DNA of 64,000 nucleotides from Liriodendron chinense (taxonomy: Eukaryota > Streptophyta > Magnoliopsida > Magnoliales > Magnoliaceae): contig ML058453.1 of the NCBI GenBank assembly GCA_003013855.2, forward strand, positions 7,123,861-7,187,860, in the 5' to 3' direction. How positions within the stretch are numbered: position 1 is the stretch's first letter; each line of letters starts with the position of its first letter. Below, piece by piece: positions 1 through 11,810 of the stretch. The notes under the pieces are model-generated. The model did not search any database. It worked only from the letters and a program-made list of their open reading frames with translations, and was not told where the DNA came from. Both the position numbers and the translations under genes were made by a program.

Positions 1-538
1 GGTCTAAGTAATGGCCAGATGTTAATCTAAGTCTGCAAAGTCCTACTGCCACAACGTTTACCTTTATGCCATTGCCAACGTACACTGATTGCTCCGTGTC
101 AGTTGGTGGTCGACTCTGTAACATATCCTGCATGGAAGTGCATATGTGAATAGAAGTGCCAAAGTCTATCCATCAGGAATTTGCCGATACATCAGTTAGA
201 TTGCTTTCAAAACAGACAAGAACAGAATTACCTTTTTCTAAAGTCTGTTTTCTTTTCCCGTATTCTAAAAGGGGTACTGAAATAGAATCGTTTGGAATGT
301 TAACTGTAAAATAAAACTCACATTAGACTATATATATGAAGTTTCAGGCGAATAAACATTCAATTGATTGAGGGCCTTCAATTGAATTATCCAGGATGAA
401 AGTGGGCCTAATAATCAATCCTGGTGAGAATCGGCCACATCATCATGACTCCTCCTGTGGGTGGTAGTCATAATATGCAGATGGTTCTCCTGTACTTAAA
501 ACTTAAATGGTGATCGTCTGTGTCTTCGTCACCGTCTG
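1..538. other. Unannotated non-coding DNA
   Basis: No convincing exon or known repeat was recognised on either strand. The last 30 or so bases (from about 510) already resemble the start of the 203-bp tandem unit that follows, so a degenerate extra copy may begin here. Confidence 0.4.
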
Positions 539-944
539 CATGTGTTCATGTCCGTGCTAAAGTGGTGATCGTTTGTGTTTTCGTCACCGTCTGTATTGGA
601 TGTGAACGCAACTGTATGCAATCCTTTAACTTAATCCCAACATTACAAGTCTGAATTCATGCGAATCTTCACTGATTGTGGTCACTGTGGTGGCTAACAC
701 TACCAGATCCAACTCCATGATTTTCGACTTAGGACTGCAATCATGTGTTCATATCCCTACTAAAATGGTGAACGTTTGTGTTTTCGTCACCATCTGTATG
801 GGAAACAAACATAACTGTATGCAATCCTCTACTTAAACCCAATATAATGAGTCCAGAATTGTGCAAATCTTCACTAATTGAGGTCACTGTGGTGGCCAAC
901 ACAATCAGGTCCAATCCCACAAAATTTGGACTTAGGATTGCGAT
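539..944. repeat. Two tandem copies of a 203-bp unit
   Basis: Positions 539-741 and 742-944 align end to end. Both start with CATGTGTTCAT, contain TTTGTGTTTTCGTCACC, AACTGTATGCAATCCT and GGTCACTGTGGTGGC in the same order, and end with ACTTAGGA plus TGCAAT or TGCGAT. Many substitutions separate the copies, so the duplication is old. No open reading frame runs through it. A short related piece lies just before it (about 510-538). Confidence 0.85.
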
Positions 945-1007
945 TTAATCTTGCCCTCAATGGATTAACAATTAATGGTCTAATTTGACCCAATACATGC
1001 TAAAAAT

Positions 1008-1160
1008 AGGCCCATAGATATGGCCCAAGACATGTTAAAATCAGGCCCATAAATCTGGCCCAAAATATGATAAAATCAGGCCCATAGATCTGGCCCAAAA
1101 TATGATAAAATCAGGCCCATAGATCTGGCCCAAAATATGATAAAATCAGGCCCTTCAAAT
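1008..1160. repeat. 35-bp tandem repeat, about 4.4 copies
   Basis: The word AGGCCCATA or a close variant recurs at 1008, 1043, 1078, 1113 and 1148, exactly 35 bp apart, with CTGGCCCAAAATATGAT between. The inner copies are nearly identical and the first and last are degenerate, which fits recent expansion by slippage or unequal exchange. No coding meaning is evident. Confidence 0.9.
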
Positions 1161-1660
1161 TCTTAAATGGGTGTGGGCCCAAAACTGGGCCTAGTCTAAA
1201 GGCTCAAAATGAGCCCAAAACAAAATTCAATTAGGCATACGTCCAACAAGCACGGGCCCATAAGAAAACACCAATGTGGTCTAGCAAAGGGTATATAACG
1301 AGTGCTGACCCAAATAGGGCATTGATGTACAATTGTAGCCCACCATGACTAGTGCATGAGATAGCCTGTTTAACACCATTGAACAGGCCCAAGCAGAATG
1401 CCCACGCTCGTGGCCTAATACGTTTAATAAGATCTGATGCTGATGGTCTTCAGAAGAGATCCATAAAACACATCACAGGGCCCCAAAATCCAAAGCAGGT
1501 ACCAAATCTCATGGCCCTGTGATGTGGCCCATCAAGCAAGAGAAGGGAACGAAAACATCCCTTAGGGCTCCATTCAAAACAGGGGTTGGACAGCCTCTTA
1601 TTCGACCAGAGGTAAAAAAAAAAAAATCCCTATCCCCAAAAACATCTCCATACGCCCGGT

Positions 1661-1752
1661 CGCTGCTGGACAGTGCATCCACCACGCCCGACCGCTGCTG
1701 GAGAGTGCAACCACCACGCCCGGCCGCTGGTCACTGCTGGAGAGCGCAGCTG
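1661..1752. repeat. GC-rich imperfect 32-bp tandem repeat
   Basis: CGCTGCTGGAcAGTGCA and CGCTGCTGGAgAGTGCA begin at 1661 and 1693, followed by CCACCACGCCCG, with a decayed third copy from 1725. The segment is much more GC-rich than its surroundings. Open frames cross it on both strands, but they look like by-products of the repeat; no protein family was recognised. Confidence 0.7.
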
Positions 1753-2289
1753 TCGCACCCGCCACTGCTGGAGGAGACGAGCCAAACCCTAACACTGCTC
1801 GACGCCCCGCCGCAGTTGCCTCTATTCCCCTTTTTCAGAAATCGTCTATGTCGTAGAAAGGAAATAGCTGCGAACATGGTGGGAGGTCGCCGGATTCTAT
1901 GGCCCATCTTCTTCATTCACGGTGACAGCATGGTTGCTATCACCGATTGCCACAAGTAAGGGGGGTTTTTTTTTTTTTTTTTTTTGAAACTAAAGAGGAC
2001 GTATCGCCGGAATCCACGGCTCCTCTATTACCCCACTGTCGTCGGAATCTCCAGTTGCCGTGACCATCAATCGTTGCCACCGGAATCATTGGCGGCTTCA
2101 ATGGCAGCCACACTCAAGCAACAGAGAGCATAGCCACAGGTATGACTCTTTACTGTTTAGGGTTTGGAAAACTCGTGGCCCAGATCCGAATCTGGATGTC
2201 CATGAATGGGCGGTTCAGATCCAGTCCATAGGGTTTCTACGATGGATGCGATAATCCAAAGGGATCCACCATAACCGATGCACAGATGG
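1753..2289. other. Unannotated GC-moderate segment with poly-T tract
   Basis: Contains a T run of about 19 (1967-1985) and short open frames with no recognisable protein. It may be the internal side of the LTR-like element whose primer-binding site follows at 2290, but no gag or pol motif was found. Confidence 0.3.
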
Positions 2290-2720
2290 GCTCTTATACC
2301 AACTGTAATAATCTCTATATAGCGGAATTCATAGGACCGTGCAGTGCATCGTGTATGTAGATCTAATAAACCGAATAAAGACATACCTGTCTAGTGAGCC
2401 ATCTCCAATATCTGAGGTCTGGATCTTCCTCTCCTGGGATTGCTGTAGAGAAAACCTTAGATGGGGCTTGTTTTCAGTGTAATCCCGGATTGGGGACCCA
2501 GCACCCTTTAAATAGGGTTTGTAGTGGGTGTGGCAGTGTTTGAAACCCACCAAAACACTACCACCCTTGCTCCACACGAATTTGGCTATCAGGAATCCAT
2601 GTTCAACTACAATACTGCCTCAGGCAGTGTAGACGCGCAACCCCTCTTAATTCTGTAGATCACGACTATAGTGGGGTCCACTGATCAGTCCACACATGAA
2701 TTTGCATCTGTATTTAAATC
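2290..2720 (-). mobile_element. LTR-like end with primer-binding site (minus strand)
   Basis: Read on the minus strand, 2301-2290 is TGGTATAAGAGC, close to the initiator-Met tRNA primer-binding site TGGTATCAGAGC of plant LTR retrotransposons. It sits two bases from a sequence ending ...TTACA, so an LTR would begin on the + strand at TGTAATAATC (2304). A TATA-like ATTTAAAGG lies near 2505-2513 on the minus strand. The outer end of the LTR was not located, and no gag-pol is visible on the internal side (below 2290). This could be a truncated element or a non-autonomous LARD/TRIM-like one. Confidence 0.45.
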
Positions 2721-2770
2721 TAGACCATTGATCAGTCGGCCCACTATATAGAAAACTTACATCAAGCAAG

Positions 2771-2876
2771 CAGAAAGAAAATAGAATAATAGATAGATAA
2801 GATTAATTTTTTATTAGGGCCAAGTATGGGCAGAAAGAAAATAGAATAATAGATAGATAAAATTAATTTTTTTATT
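2771..2876. repeat. 60-bp tandem duplication
   Basis: CAGAAAGAAAATAGAATAAT begins at 2771 and again at 2831, followed in both copies by AGATAGATAA and an ATTAATTTTTT run. Near identity suggests a recent duplication. A (TA)n tract of about 26 bp (2875-2900) follows directly. Confidence 0.85.
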
Positions 2877-2901
2877 ATATATATATATATATATATATAT
2901 C

Positions 2902-3085
2902 TGAGCTGGGCGGAGCTGGTTCGAGACAAGTTCAGCCTAACTTGAACTCAATTCTGGCTTTTTTTGGAACCACACGTGTCTAGCTCCACTCAGTTTGAAG
3001 TCAACATTGAGGCAAGTGAAACCCAGTTTTTTTGAGACGAGTTAGTCGAGTTAACCAAGTTGGCTCAGCTCGTGTCCAGCTCTAA
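2902..3085. mobile_element. Small foldback element (candidate)
   Basis: The left end TGAGCTGGGCGGAGCTGG is imperfectly inverted at the right end, where the reverse complement reads AGAGCTGGACACGAGCTG. About 185 bp lie between the outer ends and there is no coding potential. No target duplication was identified, so the assignment rests on the inverted ends only. Confidence 0.35.
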
Positions 3086-3441
3086 TTGAGAAAGTTGATC
3101 TCTTGGCCCATAAGCATGGACGGACGACACCTTAAGAAATTGCAGAGCAAAAGATCTAAGCCACGGGTAAAAGATCCTAGGCCGTTGCTCCATTACTCTT
3201 CCTAACCATCTATCTCCGGGCCATAAATTAGAAAATTAGATGGAGAAGATTTTTGGTCTTGGTCCATCAACAGCGTTACGAAAGGGTCGGATATTCTGGA
3301 TCACCGAACCACGGCCCCACCTGTACAAACTAAAAAGTAAAAACCGGGGTACGGTACATGATGCTCACCGTAAGTTAAAGCTGCGTGGATTCAACCAGTG
3401 ATGTGTATGTGAATCCAAACTGTGCATCTAATGAGAATCCT

Positions 3442-4699
3442 TACAGGCCGTTTGCCAGCCAGTATTTGAGTGGATTTGAAATCCAATATACACTTTTTTG
3501 CATTTGGCAGCAAAATTGGAGAGGAGCATTTGGAATCCAACGCATTCCAAATCCCTCCAAATTCATGATTTGAAATCCTAGTAAATTGATGAGATTTGAG
3601 GCTAACTGTCTCCAATGAGCATCTTTCCCACCAGTGGGAGAATCGCAAGACAGGGCCTTTCTCCCTACCGTGCCGCCTGATATGATGGTAACTAAGAGAG
3701 GAAGTATGGTTAGTAGGTGGGCCTACCATGATGTTTATGTGCAATCCACTATGAGCACCAGGTGCTTCACCCCATGTTAGGCTCAGCAACAAAAAAATCA
3801 ACCCCATTGTTGATTTAGGTGGACCATGATTGGAATCAGTGTACAGTAAAATGGGGACCTTCCAAATTTTTTTCCCTGATATGGCCCACCTCAATCACAA
3901 ACAAGCCTGATTTTTTGCACCCAGGCTTAAAATTTTGCATAGCATCTGATGATTGGAGTGGATTTCACATAATCATCAATGTAGGCCTTGTAATCATCAC
4001 AGTGGATCCTAAGAAGTTTTTAACGATGGTTATTCAATCATTACTATTTCCAAAGATGTGGTCTACTTGGGATTTGAAATCTGCTTAATTTTTGTACCAT
4101 GACCTAAAACAAGCTTGAAAAATTGATGGATGGCATGGGTATACAACACATTCATTAAAGTGGGCATTGTAAAAATCAAGAGTGGACATTTTTCTCCCAA
4201 TTTCTTTCTTTAGTGGGGCCCACTTGAATTTTTGACTTTAGGTATAACGTTGGATAACCCATTTAATTGTGGGAGTAGATAAATTTTAGGTACACATCAC
4301 TGGGGCCATACATGATTGTCTTTTGACCTAAAACTTATCAAAACTATTTAAAAGTAAACTTTTGCATGTTTGTGGCCCTAGCAAGGCTTGAAATTATCTT
4401 AATTGTTTCCTCAAAATGTATGTTTTAATAGACTTATTCCAATGACTATCTACAATGTTATATATGTACATCATTTTCGGATATCATAAATTATTAGTTA
4501 ATTAAATTCAACTTCCGTGAATATAATACAAGATTTCAATTCTTTCAAAATACACACCGTAAAACAAAAATTTTAGATTTTAGTGCATTCTATAAGTAGA
4601 ATGCTAAACATAATTGAGGATTTCAAATACATTGAAATCCAATGCATTTAGGATTTGGAATCCAATCCATTTTAAATAAAAGCAACCAAAAGCGTCCTT
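3442..4699. mobile_element. Possible TIR-bounded element, about 1.26 kb
   Basis: The left edge CAGGCCGTTTGCCAGCC and the reverse complement of the right edge, AAGGACGCTTTTGGTTGC, are similar. Just inside both ends there are repeated GGATTTGAAATCC-type words in opposite order. The interior (about 3715-4150) also contains text related to the foldback family described later. No transposase frame is present. A hAT-like non-autonomous element is one possibility. Confidence 0.3.
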
Positions 4700-6100
4700 A
4701 TGGTATTTGTACGTTCCAAGAATAGTCTCTATCAAAATTTCAGGTGGGACACGCCACACTGAGCAATGTACAATCATGCATACGTCTTATATGTTCACTC
4801 GTTGTGGCCTACCTAAAATTTCCGATATCTTGTGTTTCGGTGTGTCCCTTAATCCTGGCAACAAAACAAGGTGGACCCCACACTCTTCTGGAAGTTTCTA
4901 CAGTGTGGTCCAGCTGAGTTATTGATCAGGCTGGATTTTGGGGGATCTAGGCCTAAAACATTGTGTGTGTGTGGGTGGGGGGGGGGGGGGGGGGGGGGGT
5001 AGGGGGTCATGTCACTCATACATAGTGGGCCCCACCTGTTTCGAGCCTGTCGTAATCATCATACCTTTGGACGCATGTGATCATTTCCCATTGTGGTGAC
5101 GGGGATGAGGACACTACTGTTTAATAACACGCAGCCTACTAAAGAATCGATCGACTTTTTTTTTTTTGGCCCGCTCATCACCATGGTGGGGCCGGATAAT
5201 TATATAGGCCGTGATTCAATGAGGAACCCCTACTGTGAGGGGGAGGAACACGTGTCAGAGATCCAGGCCATTCATCAGGCAGGGCACACTATCAACACGC
5301 CATGTATGAAAAGATCAGGGGTTGTATAGTCAACACATTCAATCTATCTACCCCACTGCTGCCACGTGTATGTTCTGTGGTCCCCTAAATGAGGCATTGG
5401 TGGACTATCTTTTCTCGACTTTGATTGCATGAGTGAGGGCCCACCGAATCCCTTCCATGATATGGTACTACTTCGGAACGTGCACGCGCCTTTCCTGGGC
5501 TACTGCCACCAGGATGCCCAGATTGGCTGTGGAGTGAGTGTCCAGATATACTGTATTGCAATGACGGTGTTGATGGATGGAGGTGGGCCCCAGTGAAGTG
5601 CTTACTGTGCACACCGGCGTACCAAGATCACCCCATCCAGATCGTGGCTATTTTGTGACCCCCTCATGTCTCAGCGGCTGAGATCAGCAGATGAGTCATT
5701 CTAGGATCTTAAAATCCTTCATTACGTGCCTCCCCTTGGAAGGACAATCCCTCTTGTCATTATGACAGCAGTCGAGATAGAATTACATGGCTCTTGAAGT
5801 GGACCCCACTCTTTGTTTTCACCCATCATTGATTGGAGGAGTCTTCAAAAGTCATCAACACCATAGAATGTTTTGAAATCGATGAGTGGGGCCCACTCAT
5901 TCCATAAGCATGTGATGCCATCATCCATGGGAGAGGCAGTGTAGTACTTCTATTCTCCACTCCTTTTTTATGTGCATAGGCTACATAAACGTGTTTTCAT
6001 AACAGGGAATGGGGCGAGAATGAGTCCCAACGGCTGAGTGACCAAGTTATGAATTTTGATGGAAATCAGCAGATGGCCCAGCAAAATGGCATGGTAGAGC
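4700..6100. other. Unannotated DNA with a long G run
   Basis: No gene was recognised. It contains a short GT tract, then an uninterrupted run of 23 G (4977-4999) and a further GGGGG. Isolated GGGCCC(C)ACC words scattered through the region suggest degraded remains of the foldback family found elsewhere in the window. Confidence 0.4.
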
Positions 6101-6800
6101 TCAGGTGTGGCAATGGGTCGGATTGGCCAGTGGATCAACTGGATCGACTCTCTTCTAAAACGGGTTCGGGCGAAGCTAAATGGGAAGTTGGCTCTGGCCA
6201 TTCGGCTCAGGTATAAAATATTGCCCATTTACTTAAATGGGTTGGGCTTTGGTTGAAACCAACCCGACCAGACCTGCCCTGCCTATATCGGTTATCAATG
6301 GGCACGGTCAGGTGATCCAAACTCACCTGAACCAAACCCGAAATTGAGATATAGATATGATGTCCATTTAAGATTTAAAGCATCATCCCGAACCCGCCAT
6401 GAGTGCCGGTATTGTCCACGAACAATATGACCGTATAGGCTCGAAACAGTCCGATCCAGGGTAAAACAGGGGTGACAGAATTCCATATTGGTGGTGAACG
6501 ACACAACACAATGAAACCGATTTTTAAACCATGTGTACATGTATAGCATATGTGTCTACTAAGGGGGCTGGGCCGACCTTTGTGCCCATATTACCTTCTT
6601 AAACATGAATTGGGTCGTGCCCAGGGTCGGCTGAGCCCAGCCTCATTAAAATTTAATAAATGAGTAAGCGTTCAGGTTTGGGCTTGATGAATTTAACCAA
6701 GGTCAAGTCAGGGCCAGACAGTAGTAGGTAACGGGTTGGGTTTGGACCAAATTCGTAAATGGGTCGGGCTTGGGCTGAACCCAAGCCATTGTCATCCTTA
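6101..6800. mobile_element. TIR-bounded GGGC/CCC-rich element, family D copy 1
   Basis: The left end TCAGGTGTGGCAATGGG and the reverse complement of the right end, TAAGGATGACAATGGC, are similar. The interior is rich in GGGTCGGGCTTGGGC-like and CCAACCCGACC-like words that can pair along its length. There is no transposase. The end sequence is shared with the shorter element at 39342-39572, so this is probably one non-autonomous family, perhaps hAT-like. Confidence 0.45.
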
Positions 6801-7687
6801 CTGGAACTTGCATATCCTGAATTTGGTAGGCTACTTGCGGCATATAGAATTGTGGGCTATACGTGGCATATAGAATTTGGTAGGCTACAAACCCTTGCTC
6901 AGTGTACACGTGGCATGGGTACCTATATATCGGGACCGTCAAGCTTGTTGATCCCACCATTGATGGGCCATGGCTTGAAAATGAACCAAATATAATGGTG
7001 GTGCTCCCAGCTGAATGTCGATCAATCATCTATCTGAAGACAGACAATTCATGCATTCCGTGTACCAGACCGAACCAGCAGTTCCCTGCCCATGGAAGAG
7101 ATCTTCTGAGCGGGACCCAACATGCCAATGGTCTGGATTGTGGCCAGCATGGCCCTCTGTCTCGGATGATATAATCCGGACAACAGATTATCTGCCCATC
7201 AGACATCAACATTCCTCTTTTACCCAGGCTATTCGAATCTAACCATGGCGAAAGCTTGCACGATCTAAAAATGTCACTGGGCCTAGGGCTTCTTAGGTAT
7301 GTTTCGAATATTGTGGGCAGGCTTAGACCACGTAAGCCCACCGTCCAAAATGGATTTTGGGCACTTGCCAAGTCGGTTCATTTCCCAAATCCACACCTTC
7401 ATAAATCAAAGGATTTGGTACAAATCCAAATTTCCGAAGAAATCAATGACCTGGCAAATTCTCAAAATGAGAATCTTTTTAAAAGAAAGAAAGAAAGAAA
7501 AAGAAAAAGAAAAAAGAGAGGCTAAAAAAGGCTATCTACTTCCTTGTAATAAATGATACCAAATCCACGAATTGTAATTCGATCTCCAAATAGTAGACTT
7601 TGGAAGTCGCCAAATCCAAGTTAAAAGCAAAACCATGAATTTGCCAAATTCACGTTCTCATTTCCTTGAACTTTGATGCTCTGGCAG
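6801..7687. other. Unannotated DNA
   Basis: Short local repeats of GGCATATAGAATT (6839-6885) and several overlapping open frames around 6900-7370 show no recognisable family. An A-rich AAAGAAAG tract lies at 7480-7515. I see no splice-consistent exon. Confidence 0.35.
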
Positions 7688-8050
7688 AGAGTGATGGATG
7701 ACACACAGGCACTTACAAATCATTTAAAAATAGCATCATAATTAAATTGAAATCATAAAAAAATTAACCAATTTAGATGCACTATGGACCAAAACTATGG
7801 CATATTTTATTTTCTGCCTATTTGATTGGTGGACATTAAGCGGACGGTTAAAACAAAAATATTCAATGCTCCTATTTCAACAAACCAGTGCCCACGAATC
7901 ATAGATTATGATTGTTCACACAATATGATTTTTGGAGGGTAACATAACAACTGTGGTTGCACAATTCAGTCGTTAATTTGAGTTAATATATGCAATGAAT
8001 AAATACCATTTCTATGTGCCTGCGTATCAAGCTACCTATGCAGCTGAGTA
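7688..8050 (+). mobile_element. MITE family B, copy 1
   Basis: Aligns along its length with 15596-15970. Both copies contain ATGACACACAGGCAC or ATGATACACAGGCAC near the left end, then ATTGGTGGACATT followed by GGACGGTTAAAA, then CTATTTCAACAAA, and TGTGCCTGCGTA near the right end. The left and right CAGGCAC/GTGCCTG words form the inverted ends. Non-coding. A third, inverted copy is at 47640-47940. Confidence 0.65.
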
Positions 8051-9707
8051 TTATATTACTCCCCTAGAAGACCAAGAGTAGAAGACTCTTTAACTCCTCC
8101 AACTCTGCTGCTCTTCCGTTTCTCTCTCTCTTCTATTGCTTGGGATCCTCCACATTTGACCAGCCCAAATCAAATTTTATGTGACAACAGAGTTGATTCG
8201 AGTCCCAAGTCCCGAGTTTGCCAACCTTGGTCAGCAGATGGAGGGCCATTTGAAATTTTATACACACAATCCATGAAAACCCAAACCCATGTTGCCATGT
8301 TTAGTTTGTTCATTTATTTTGTACCAACTAGATATCCCAGTTTGAAACAGTATGACCTGACCAAACTAGCTGTTGGACCAAGCCACCAACAAAGACCGGT
8401 ATGAAAACTTTCAAGTATGATTGATTCAGATCAATTTTGGAGACAACACTGGCGAAACTCCCAGGCTTGCTAGGAAAGCCTCTTACAGAATCCTAGGCTT
8501 CCTAGTTGACACTAGAATGATTTGTTCTGAAATTTCATCAAGGCAGCGTGGACTTAAAAGATCTGTTTCCATGTCATATTAGACCTCTGACAAATCACTC
8601 CACCTAAAACAAAGATCAATTTGATCATTCTCTTTCCTTTTATCCAGGGATTATTAAGATCTCATTTTCTTCGGCATCAAAGTCAGTAATGAAGGGGATC
8701 ATTACACTTTTTCTGCACAAGATTCAGTACAAATCAGTTTTTCCCAATGTGTCTTTCCATTCCAAAAAATTTCAATGGAAACTATCAGATTAATCCCATT
8801 TCCAAGCATATATTTTGCCAAGATTTGAATCTTCTTTGAACAGGAAATCTCAATAACCTTCTCTTCAATACTTCTACACCTAGAGAAATGAAAATTTATT
8901 CCTTTTTTTTTTTCTCTTTTTCTTAAAAGCTTTTTTTCAGGAATGAAGTTTTTATTCGAAAAAGAAAACTGCATCGAGGAGCAGGACAGAATTCACAATG
9001 CAGAGACTAAAGAGGATCGCCCTCCCTAGCCTGGGAGACCACAACAATGCTCCCATTGTTACAAAAACAGACAATCTATATGTTTATTATGGAGGATGGA
9101 CTCTAGAGGGCGGTTTTTGTCAAAAACTAAGGACAGGCTAGGCTTCTACTTGTAGCACATCGCAAAACCTTTGATAATTCAAGGGGCCTAGAAACTCCCT
9201 CACAAAAATCCTCAAACCTTCACAAAGTGGCCTTTACTGAAATCATCTCTTCCATTAACCAGGCTAGAATCATGCCTTTCTCATCTCTGGACACCCCACC
9301 AACACCATAAAGAACTACGACACAACAAAAACAAGACATCAAAATTCAGTTTCCATACTCTTGACTGCTGAACAAGTCCAGGGAGTAGTACATGAGGTTC
9401 TGAAGCTTTGCTACCTGCGACCTACATTGGAAAGCCTTGACCCCACAAAGAAATGAGTACAATGGAGCCCGCATGATAAGACCAGAATTAACAAGTTCAG
9501 TAACTTTGTAAATGGAATTCATCACATTCTAAAATCTGACTGTTCTGTTATTTTCTACCTTTATCGCAGGTCGCCCCAATACGCCGCACCAGAATGGTTA
9601 TACATTGAGCTCCTTACAATACATGGCATGATAGGGTATGTGGGTTGCTGCAGTACATACACCGTCTATGTACAATATAGTTTTATTTGCAAATTAATAG
9701 GGTAATA

Positions 9708-9711
<4 letters not shown>
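8051..9711. other. Unannotated DNA, possible minus-strand LINE 3' end
   Basis: A T-rich tract at about 8900-8937 is followed by GAAGTTTTTATTCG, which on the minus strand reads as an A-rich tail after an AATAAAAAC sequence, as at LINE 3' ends. No reverse transcriptase frame can be followed in 9000-9650, so the LINE reading is tentative. Nothing else was recognised. Confidence 0.3.
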
Positions 9712-9776
<65 letters not shown>

Positions 9777-9788
9777 ATATATATATAT
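9712..9788. repeat. (GT)n microsatellite followed by (TA)n
   Basis: About 31 GT units (9712-9774) run directly into a short TA tract. The apparent poly-Cys-Val reading frame across it is an artefact. Confidence 0.97.
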
Positions 9789-11810
9789 GAAAGAATAAAT
9801 GTTGTTATTATAGAAACCGCATGCATGTTACATTATGTGAGCTTTGCTAAGCACATAGGCATGTACAATAAAGCTCATGAACACGCCACATGTGACAGCA
9901 TGGCACAAAGGTGCAAGATCCAATCCTTACCCATACATCAGGTCCATTGGCCCTTGTACATGTTTTCCCAAAAATAAATATGTTCAACTAAACTTGTGAG
10001 CCCCAATATTGGAAGCAGATGGATGGGTAAGAAAACTTCAGTCAAGCCTCTCAGAGCCATGCATTTGTTTTGCAAACTGCAGTCCACCTGACCAGTAAAG
10101 CAAGTTGATTTTTGGGCTGCAGCATCAATATAGTGGTGCCTTTCTGATGTGTGGATTGAATCTCAGACTGTTGGTACATAAGCTTTATGGCACTAGCGTG
10201 TGGGCCCGGCAAAGCTAACATTATGCACATGCTATTGCATGACTTTGAAGTATAAATCTGTGTCTTAATTGTAAGTTTACAACTTACTCAACACTAAATT
10301 ATAGAACCATATTTTTATATCTGTAAGAATAGCAATCAAGGTTGCAAATTACCCATAAACTGTATCACAAAATTCGAAACAGAAAACATACGGGGATTGG
10401 CAATTTACATTAACATTGTTCCAAACCTCCCAACAGAGCGAGAAAGGAGCAATCCTAAAATCCTCCCTTCTTTGTCAAAGGAGCCCCAACCCCAACTTTG
10501 GGAGACATCACCAAGATTCTATTGGAGAAGCCAATCCACCCCAAAATGAGAAATGCATGATTTGCTGCACAGTGGCTCCATGGTGCTAGCTAATGATTCT
10601 GGCCTCCCTCTACTGACTCAAATATACCATCTCAACTATAACGCATCAGAAAATGCCCTCATCCAGCTCCCAACTTATACGCCTCTTGATAGTGGACCAC
10701 TGTTGATCTTCAATCCTCCTTCCCCTCACATCATTAAGGTCCTCCACAACAACTGTCTTTCTTGCCATCCTTCAGATTAGACTTTCCACTAATGCCAAAA
10801 AAATGTTCTTAGATCGCTACAATATCATCAAAAGCCCAGCACCTTGAAGAAACATTGGCATCGCTTGAAATACCTTAATGAATGTCTCCTTTGCTTTTAA
10901 TAAAATTTAATCACCTTCAGAAAAGCAAAAATAGATGACAACTATATTGAGCAATTGTACAATGAATGCACAGAATAGATGGAGAAAGGGAGCCTCATTG
11001 GTAAAAGTATGGTCCAAATTATCCCACACTTTCTAATCACTCCTGACAAACAAGCAGGGCATGAATTTCCTAAACACACTGCAGTTCCTTTTCTTTTCTT
11101 TTCTTCTTTTTCCTTTTCTTTTTTTTTTTATAAAGAAGAAAACTAAGTATTATAGAAAGCCAAAAGGCCAGAAAAGCAGAAACACAAAGGCCCAAAATGG
11201 TAAGTGATCCTCTCATCACTCAACCTTAGACAAGCCAACAATGAAAAGCTACCAAGAAAAGGCAGTTTCGATGCCTACTCAAAACAAAAGCCAATCAAAT
11301 ATCAAAAAGCCAATCAACCAAAACACCACTCTTAGCTAGCCCTTCTATACATCACATGTATAGTGACCAAGATTAGTGTTGCATGGGAAGCCCTATTGTG
11401 GTAGTTACACTATGCCGCAAGAAAATAACATGGGCGAGGGAACTTCAAGCACTGTTGTCAATTTAATGAAGAATACAATGTGGAGGCTCTCAGCGATTTA
11501 TTTAGGATGTACATCAACAACTAAGTGTAAAATTTGGATATTAGACCAAGTAGAGGTTTATAGTATTGAACTTCCATACAAAAATATTCACATTAATTCC
11601 ATTGATAACCCATAATGTTAATATGAAGCACAGATATGTGCATTAACTGCAAAAAACTTAAACAAAACATTTACTTTCAAAATTACCTGTGGTATATACC
11701 CAAAGAACTTCTGTTATGTATCCCAAAAAACTGCATAGAAATGTGTATATATATCTCATAATTACCAGACGCCCAGCAAAAAGGAAAGACGTAACTAGCC
11801 AAACACCTTG
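9789..11810. other. Unannotated DNA, possible minus-strand LINE 3' end near 11.1 kb
   Basis: A T-rich tract at 11092-11130 is followed by ATAAAGAAGAAAACTAAG, a layout like the polyadenylated end of the LINE at 36063 (which also reads TTTATTAAGAAG after poly-T). Segment 10380-11050 has the base composition of decayed retroelement coding DNA, but no domain could be confirmed. No gene was recognised up to the F-box gene stop at 11811. Confidence 0.3.

Noticed and set aside
3391..3894. 167-aa minus-strand open frame
   Set aside because: No recognisable family, composition like the foldback element interior, no splice partners and no start context.
9687..9977. Open frame with a long Cys-Val repeat
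   Set aside because: It is the translation of the (GT)n microsatellite and has no support outside it.
10553..10780. 75-aa plus-strand open frame
   Set aside because: Isolated, no family resemblance, in a region that looks like decayed retroelement DNA on the other strand.
8051..11800. Upstream or downstream exons of a fourth gene
   Set aside because: No segment combined an open frame, splice consensus and a recognisable protein motif.
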